From CAMDPA01 sp050186055 (lineage in GTDB: Bacteria > Pseudomonadota > Alphaproteobacteria > Rhizobiales > Hyphomicrobiaceae), in contig JBFWYV010000159.1 in assembly GCA_050186055.1 (NCBI GenBank), positions 1-11,164 of the forward strand: a stretch of 11,164 bases of DNA, read 5' to 3'. Both the position numbers and the translations under genes were made by a program. Every line of letters starts with the position of its first letter. The first letter of the stretch is position 1. Shown in pieces: positions 7,387 through 11,164 of the stretch. Under the pieces are notes generated by a model. The model was given only the letters and a program-made list of their open reading frames with translations, had not been told where the DNA came from and searched no databases.

Positions 7387-7392
7387 CTCTCC
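7387..7392 (-). promoter_or_regulatory. ribosome binding site deciding the purM start
   Basis: GGAGAG on the minus strand ends five bases before the ATG at 7381, and the PurM homology also begins just after that codon. This supports the 378-residue product over the longer open frame to 7504. Confidence 0.6.
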
Positions 7393-7459
7393 GTCTCTTC
7401 CGCCTCACTCCGCCCAGGTTCGATACGCAGTTGGTCCGCGACCACCGCCGCGGGTTTCC

Positions 7460-7497
7460 GCATTGACGGTTGACGCGGGCACCTGGCGCATTGACGG
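7460..7497. repeat. direct repeat GCATTGACGG in the purM/DUF2066 divergent region
   Basis: GCATTGACGG occurs at 7460-7469 and again at 7488-7497, 28 bp apart start to start. A third TTGACG begins right at the end of the first copy (7470-7475). The repeats sit in the only divergent intergenic region of the window, 257 bp between purM (-) and the DUF2066 gene (+). They could be regulator half-sites, duplicated -35 boxes, or chance. Confidence 0.45.
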
Positions 7498-7520
7498 GCA
7501 CCAAATTTTCGCCCCATACG
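7491..7520 (+). promoter_or_regulatory. candidate sigma-70 promoter for the DUF2066-hdaA group
   Basis: TTGACG (7491-7496) is five of six to the -35 consensus. CATACG (7515-7520) follows after an 18-bp spacer and is a weak -10. An AT-rich CAAATTTT lies between them. A start near 7527 would leave a leader of roughly 110 bases before the ATG at 7639. The minus-strand promoter of purM must lie in the same region, but I could not pick one. Confidence 0.3.
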
Positions 7521-7638
7521 TCGCGAGACTCCGGCGCCGGCCGTGCTCCGGAGCCGAGGATGGGCCTTGCGTCGTATCAGACGCGCCGGCCCTGCTGCAA
7601 CCGGCACACGCGCTGATGCCCGCGCGCACGGGGGAAAG

Positions 7639-8829
7639 ATGACGGGTTGCTCACATCCGGCTTCAGCGTCGGGCACCGCGAAGCGGCAGCAATCGCGCGC
7701 GCGCCGTGCAACCCGCCGGGGAGCGTTTGCGGCCGTTGTCTGTGGCGGAGCCATGACGGCGCTGGGAGCGGTTTTGCCGGTACCGGCCGCGGCCACGAGC
7801 GAGGCGGATGCCGCGTTCATCGTATCGAATTATCCCGTGCAGGCGACAGCAAAGAACGGTGTTGCGGCCAAGGAGAAAGCGGTTGCGGAGGGCCAGCAGG
7901 CGGCATTCCGATCGCTGGTCAAGCGGCTGACGCCTGTGACCGCCTACAAGGCCTATTCACGGCTGGGTCCGGTCCGCGCCGGCGACCTGATCTCGGAGAT
8001 CGCAGTGCGCTCGGAACGCGGTTCCTCCACCAGCTATACCGCCTCGCTCGACTTCGTATTCCAGCCTCAGCGTGTGCGGGATCTGCTGCTCAAATCCGGC
8101 GTCGCCTTCATCGATCAGCAAGCGCCGGAGACCGCGCTCGTCCTCATCTATCTGCCGCCGGTGTCCGCCGGTCCGGCAGATTTGGCTCAGTCCGCGGGCG
8201 CCTCGATGTGGTGGGAGGCCTGGAACGGCCTTGACCTCGAGCATGCGCTCACGCCGGTCAAGCTGCACAAGCGGCCAGCCGCGCTGACCGCCGATATCGT
8301 CAAGGCCGCGCTGCGCGATCCCAACGCGCCTCTGCGCGCCATTGCCGCCCTGTCGAAATCCGGTCAGGCGCTGCTGGCAATCGCGGAGGCCGATCCGGCC
8401 GCCAGGCGCCTGCATGTGGTTCTGACCGGGACCGATGCCGTCGGCTCGTTCGTTCTCAAGCGCGCATGGCGCATGGACCCGTCGGACCCGGCGTATGCCG
8501 CCGAGCTTGCCGCCGTCGTTGCCCTTGCCACGATCGAAGGGCGGTGGAAGGCGACGCGGGGTGCATCGGCGCCGCCGGCCAACCTGCCGTTGCAGCAGGT
8601 TCAGTTGGTGATCGAGTACCGCAGCCTCGAACATTGGCAGAAGCTTCAGCACCAGATTGCCGTGACGCCGGGTGTGGAGGACTTTCTCATCGCCGGCCTC
8701 ACCACACGTGGCGCCGATGCGTCGCTTCGCTATCCGGGCGGCGGGGAACGGCTGTCGGCTGCGCTGGCGGGGCAAGGGATCGAACTGCGCAATTCAGGCG
8801 GCATATGGTTTGCGCGCGCGCCCAACTGA
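7639..8829 (+). CDS. exported DUF2066-family protein of unknown function
   Basis: The 396-residue product looks like the DUF2066 proteins found upstream of CDP-alcohol phosphatidyltransferase and hdaA genes in alphaproteobacteria. The N-terminus has an unusually long Arg-rich n-region (RARRATRR, about 20-27), a hydrophobic stretch of about 20 residues, and a likely signal peptidase I site after PAAA (about residue 52), so it is probably secreted to the periplasm. The mature part opens with the region typical of the family (FIVSNYPVQATAKNG, then the AAFRSLVKRLTP helix). No catalytic motif is visible. The start at ATG 7639 is chosen for a GGGGGA just upstream and because it leaves a positive n-region. 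A GTG at 7543 would add 32 residues, and ATG 7753 would leave a signal without charge. It heads the rightward gene group. Its function is unknown; an envelope role is inferred from export only. Confidence 0.75.
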   Translation: MTGCSHPASASGTAKRQQSRARRATRRGAFAAVVCGGAMTALGAVLPVPAAATSEADAAFIVSNYPVQATAKNGVAAKEKAVAEGQQAAFRSLVKRLTPVTAYKAYSRLGPVRAGDLISEIAVRSERGSSTSYTASLDFVFQPQRVRDLLLKSGVAFIDQQAPETALVLIYLPPVSAGPADLAQSAGASMWWEAWNGLDLEHALTPVKLHKRPAALTADIVKAALRDPNAPLRAIAALSKSGQALLAIAEADPAARRLHVVLTGTDAVGSFVLKRAWRMDPSDPAYAAELAAVVALATIEGRWKATRGASAPPANLPLQQVQLVIEYRSLEHWQKLQHQIAVTPGVEDFLIAGLTTRGADASLRYPGGGERLSAALAGQGIELRNSGGIWFARAPN

Positions 8830-8830
8830 G

Positions 8831-8845
8831 GCAATCTGGGATTGC
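8831..8845 (+). terminator. short perfect hairpin just after the DUF2066 gene
   Basis: GCAATC (8831-8836) and GATTGC (8840-8845) pair perfectly around the three-base loop TGG, starting one base after the stop codon. No T run follows, so full termination is doubtful; it may mark partial termination or an mRNA end. The remaining gap to 8976 shows no gene, RNA or clear promoter. Confidence 0.3.
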
Positions 8846-8976
8846 GTGGGGGTGCGCCGGGACTCGGCATCGAATGTGAGTAATGCTCGACGTGCCACCG
8901 GGATAGGCGCTAACGTCGCGCGGCATGAGCGACCAAACAACGAGAAACCGCTCCCCCTGCCAGAGAGTCCCTGCGC

Positions 8977-9531
8977 TTGAACATACCGAACCTGATTTCG
9001 CTCGGGCGTGCTCTGCTGGTGCCAGTGATCTTCTGGCTCATGCTGAGCAACCGTCATCAGCTTGCGTTCTACGTGTTCGTCGCCGCCGGTCTGAGCGATG
9101 CCATCGACGGCTTCCTGGCCAAGCGATATGGTCTGCAGACGGAGCTGGGAGCCTATCTCGACCCGCTAGCCGACAAGCTGCTGATCGTATGCATTTTTAT
9201 CGCGATGGGATGGGTCGGCGAACTGCCGTCCTGGCTCGTCATCGCGGTCGTGACGCGCGATGTGCTGATCATCACCGCCGTGCTGATTTCCTGGCTGTTG
9301 GGAAGGCCCGTACGCATCCGGCCCCTCGTCGTCAGCAAGGCAAATACGGCCGCCCAACTCGTGCTCGCAGCCACCGTCCTCGCCGATACGGGCTTTGGGC
9401 TTGGCCTCGGCGTGGTGCGCCAAGTGCTGGTGGCGGTGACGGCGATTCTCACGATCGCCTCGCTCGCCGCCTACCTTGTCGCTTGGCATCGCCACATGAG
9501 AGGTTATGAATCGGGCGATGCAGCCGGCTGA
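8977..9531 (+). CDS. CDP-alcohol phosphatidyltransferase family protein (PgsA/cardiolipin synthase-like)
   Basis: The 184-residue integral membrane enzyme belongs to the family that transfers a phosphatidyl group from CDP-diacylglycerol to an alcohol, releasing CMP. The signature DxxDGxxAR...GxxxDxxxD is present as Asp41, Asp44, Gly45, Ala48, Gly58, Asp62 and Asp66, within SDAIDGFLAKR and GAYLDPLADK. The usual Arg after Ala48 is Lys49, followed by Arg50. About five or six hydrophobic spans surround the motif, as in PgsA. The start is a TTG at 8977 giving MNIPNLISLGRA, the normal family N-terminus; only a weak GAGAG lies upstream. The acceptor may be glycerol 3-phosphate (giving PG phosphate) or phosphatidylglycerol (giving cardiolipin); the sequence does not decide. 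It is the second gene of the rightward group, 147 bp after DUF2066 and 68 bp before the AI-2E gene. Confidence 0.85.
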   Translation: MNIPNLISLGRALLVPVIFWLMLSNRHQLAFYVFVAAGLSDAIDGFLAKRYGLQTELGAYLDPLADKLLIVCIFIAMGWVGELPSWLVIAVVTRDVLIITAVLISWLLGRPVRIRPLVVSKANTAAQLVLAATVLADTGFGLGLGVVRQVLVAVTAILTIASLAAYLVAWHRHMRGYESGDAAG

Positions 9532-9537
9532 GCCGGC
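9523..9537 (+). repeat. inverted repeat with a stop codon as its loop
   Basis: GCCGGC (9523-9528) and GCCGGC (9532-9537) form a perfect six-pair stem whose three-base loop is exactly the TGA stop codon of the phosphatidyltransferase gene. There is no T run, so it is not a standard intrinsic terminator. It could modulate read-through to the AI-2E gene or be chance in GC-rich DNA. Confidence 0.3.
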
Positions 9538-9586
9538 CGATGGCAGGGTGACGCGGGGGCATCGTCTGGGCCTGCGCGCCGGCAAC

Positions 9587-9592
9587 GGAGGG
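9587..9592 (+). promoter_or_regulatory. ribosome binding site of the AI-2E gene
   Basis: GGAGGG lies seven bases before the ATG at 9600, a near-consensus site that fixes the start and suggests efficient translation. Confidence 0.7.
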
Positions 9593-9599
9593 CTCGCCG

Positions 9600-10700
9600 A
9601 TGCCTCACGACAAGCAGGTGCTGTTCTGGCTGGCGGCGCTGATCCTGTTCGCGCTGGCCGTCCTGGTTTTGAAAGATGTGCTGCTGCCCTTCGTGGCGGG
9701 CCTCGTGCTGGCTTATGCGCTCAACCCGCTGACGGAGTGGCTGGTGCGGGCGCAGCTGCCCCGGACGATCGCGTCGGCAGTGGTGGTGCTCGGCGTGGTC
9801 CTCACGTTCGTTCTGATCACCGTATTCCTCCTGCCGCTGCTGCTCGATCAGTTGTCACAGATGCTGCAGTCGCTGCCCCGGCAGGCGGAAAGACTGGCGG
9901 ACGTCGTCGAGGGCATGGCGAAGGATCGTCTTGGCCCGCGCTTCGCCTCCTTCGTCGGTAAGCTGGAACGCGCCTTGAGCGAGCTTTCCGTCGGCTGGAC
10001 CTCGATCGTAGGCACGCTCGCCAGCAGCGCATGGACGCAGGGGATGGCGATCGTCAACATCATCTCGCTGATGCTGATCACACCGGTCGTGGTCTTCTAT
10101 CTGCTGGTCGACTGGCATCCCATGCTCAAGAAGATCGACAGTTGGATGCCGGTTGCGCAGGCGCCGACCATCCGCAGACTGGCCGGCGAGATCGATCAGG
10201 CGGTTTCCTCCTTCATCCGGGGACAGGGGCTCGTCTGTCTGATCCTTGGCGTCATCTATGCGGGGGGGCTCAGTCTGGCGGGGCTCAGCTACGGTCTGCT
10301 GATCGGCATTGCCACCGGGATCGCAAGCTTCGTCCCGTTTGCCGGCTGGATTCTGGGCCTCATCGTCTCCGTGCTGGTGGCGCTCGTGCAGTCATGGCCC
10401 GACATGGCGCTGCTGTATAAGGTGCTGGGCGTTTTCGCATTCGCAGTCGCGCTTGATGCCGCCCTGCTTTCGCCGACCATCGTCGGGTCGCGCGTCGGCT
10501 TGCATCCGGTCTGGCTGATCTTCTCGCTGTTCGTCTTCAGCTACCTGTTCGGTTTCGTCGGCGTGCTGGTCGCGGTGCCGCTGGGCGCTGCGATTGCGGT
10601 GCTCGTGCGGTTCGCGCTGCAGGTCTATCTCGCCAGCGAGTTCTACCGGGGACCGGCGGCGGACGGGCGAGCCGGCGGCGGAGGCGCGCAGGGGTCATGA
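9600..10700 (+). CDS. AI-2E/PerM-family membrane transporter
   Basis: The 366-residue polytopic protein matches the AI-2E (PF01594) family, which includes PerM, TqsA and some Na+/H+ antiporters. Hydrophobic pairs lie near residues 7-24, 27-43 and 58-83. An amphipathic helical stretch (about 85-130) follows, then spans near 149-170 and 209-228, and a C-terminal cluster from about 230 to 343. Family landmarks are RGQGLVCLILGVIY (207-220), ASFVPFAGWILG (242-253), SPTIVGSRVGLHPVWLI (291-307) and the Gly-rich FGFVGVLVAVPLGA. The substrate is unknown; in alphaproteobacteria the gene next to hdaA is usually annotated only as permease or AI-2E family transporter, and autoinducer transport should not be assumed. 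The C-terminal tail is hydrophilic and Gly-rich. Its stop overlaps the next start (ATGA), coupling it to hdaA. Confidence 0.88.
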   Translation: MPHDKQVLFWLAALILFALAVLVLKDVLLPFVAGLVLAYALNPLTEWLVRAQLPRTIASAVVVLGVVLTFVLITVFLLPLLLDQLSQMLQSLPRQAERLADVVEGMAKDRLGPRFASFVGKLERALSELSVGWTSIVGTLASSAWTQGMAIVNIISLMLITPVVVFYLLVDWHPMLKKIDSWMPVAQAPTIRRLAGEIDQAVSSFIRGQGLVCLILGVIYAGGLSLAGLSYGLLIGIATGIASFVPFAGWILGLIVSVLVALVQSWPDMALLYKVLGVFAFAVALDAALLSPTIVGSRVGLHPVWLIFSLFVFSYLFGFVGVLVAVPLGAAIAVLVRFALQVYLASEFYRGPAADGRAGGGGAQGS

Positions 10701-11164
10701 CCGGGCGGCCACGACAACTCGCGCTGGAGCTGCCTCATCGCGCAACCATGGAGCGGGAGGACTTCCTGGTCAGCAGCGCCAACCAGGCTGCGGTCGAGGC
10801 CTTGGATCATTGGTGCGAATGGCCGAATTGCGTGCTTGCGATCGTAGGCCCGGCCGGCGCGGGCAAGAGTCATCTGGTCGAGGTATGGCGGGCGCAAACG
10901 GGAGGGGCACGCATCTCCGGAGCCGATCTCGGCGAGGACACGGTCGGGCTGGCGTCGTCGTCCGGCGCATTGGCGGTCGAGGACATCGACCGCGCCATTG
11001 CCGACGAACGCATCCTTTTCCACCTCATCAACCTGGCGCGCGAGACGCGGCTGTCGTTGCCGCTGACATCGCGTCTGGCGCCCGGCGAGATAACGAGCAG
11101 TCTCCCCGACCTGCGTTCCCGGTTGAGAGCCATGGCATTCGTGCGCATCGAAGCCCCGGACGAG
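10697..11164 (+). CDS. hdaA: HdaA, DnaA-related regulatory inactivator of DnaA (partial, runs off the window)
   Basis: The first 156 residues of a DnaA-like AAA+ protein are present with no stop before the window edge; family members are about 220-240 residues. The N-terminus carries a sliding-clamp binding motif, RQLALELP (residues 6-13), equivalent to the QLSLPL motif of E. coli Hda. Walker A is GPAGAGKS (51-58), Walker B is ALAVEDID (91-98), sensor 1 is LPLTSRLAP (121-129), and DLRSRLRAM (138-146) corresponds to the box VII region with the arginine finger. Bound to the replicating clamp, Hda-type proteins stimulate ATP hydrolysis on DnaA and so prevent re-initiation. The clamp motif and the short N-terminus without a DnaA domain I separate it from DnaA and DnaC. 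The start is ATG 10697, overlapping the AI-2E stop, with AGGGG just upstream. Confidence 0.88.
   Translation, partial: MTGRPRQLALELPHRATMEREDFLVSSANQAAVEALDHWCEWPNCVLAIVGPAGAGKSHLVEVWRAQTGGARISGADLGEDTVGLASSSGALAVEDIDRAIADERILFHLINLARETRLSLPLTSRLAPGEITSSLPDLRSRLRAMAFVRIEAPDE

Noticed and set aside
6462..7820. Minus-strand open frame of 452 codons over purM and the divergent region.
   Set aside because: It is out of frame with PurM, crosses the start of the DUF2066 gene, and its product is Arg-rich low complexity.
9600..10700. Possible quorum-sensing (AI-2) exporter.
   Set aside because: The family name is historical. No luxS or other AI-2 gene is present, and hdaA-linked members have no shown link to autoinducers.

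Overview
The window is about 11 kb of GC-rich, gene-dense bacterial chromosome. Three features point to an alphaproteobacterium: the ycjX/ycjF-type pair, purM divergent from a DUF2066 - CDP-alcohol phosphatidyltransferase - AI-2E transporter - hdaA row, and long spurious antisense reading frames of the kind high GC content produces. I cannot name the genus. I see no rRNA, tRNA, CRISPR array, insertion sequence, phage gene or plasmid gene. The content reads as a core chromosomal backbone with one accessory-looking insertion.

Layout. Positions 1-286 hold no large gene, only a possible 30-residue membrane peptide (87-179). Positions 287-2832 (+) carry a translationally coupled pair: a YcjX-family P-loop NTPase and a YcjF/DUF697 membrane protein. 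An AT-richer gap follows, then a KDPG-type aldolase (3010-3660, +). It converges on a large molybdopterin-binding hydroxylase subunit (6088-3725, -), which lies downstream of purM (7381-6245, -) on the same strand. A 257-bp divergent region (7382-7638) separates purM from a rightward group: an exported DUF2066 protein (7639-8829), a CDP-alcohol phosphatidyltransferase (8977-9531), an AI-2E/PerM-type membrane protein (9600-10700) and the start of hdaA (10697 to the window edge).

How the genes work together. YcjX and YcjF are envelope-stress-associated partners in other proteobacteria. The aldolase belongs to Entner-Doudoroff-type sugar acid catabolism, but no edd or sugar kinase is next to it. 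The molybdenum hydroxylase stands alone, without the FAD and 2Fe-2S subunits its family normally needs, and it sits where purN often follows purM. The right-hand group joins an envelope protein, a phospholipid-synthesis enzyme, a permease-like protein and a DnaA-inactivating regulator. hdaA is stop-start coupled to the permease gene.

I did not find convincing evidence of a novel defence, mobile or signalling system. The items most worth a second look are the orphan hydroxylase, two active-site substitutions in the aldolase, the triple TTGACG cluster between purM and the DUF2066 gene, and the small membrane peptide ahead of ycjX.
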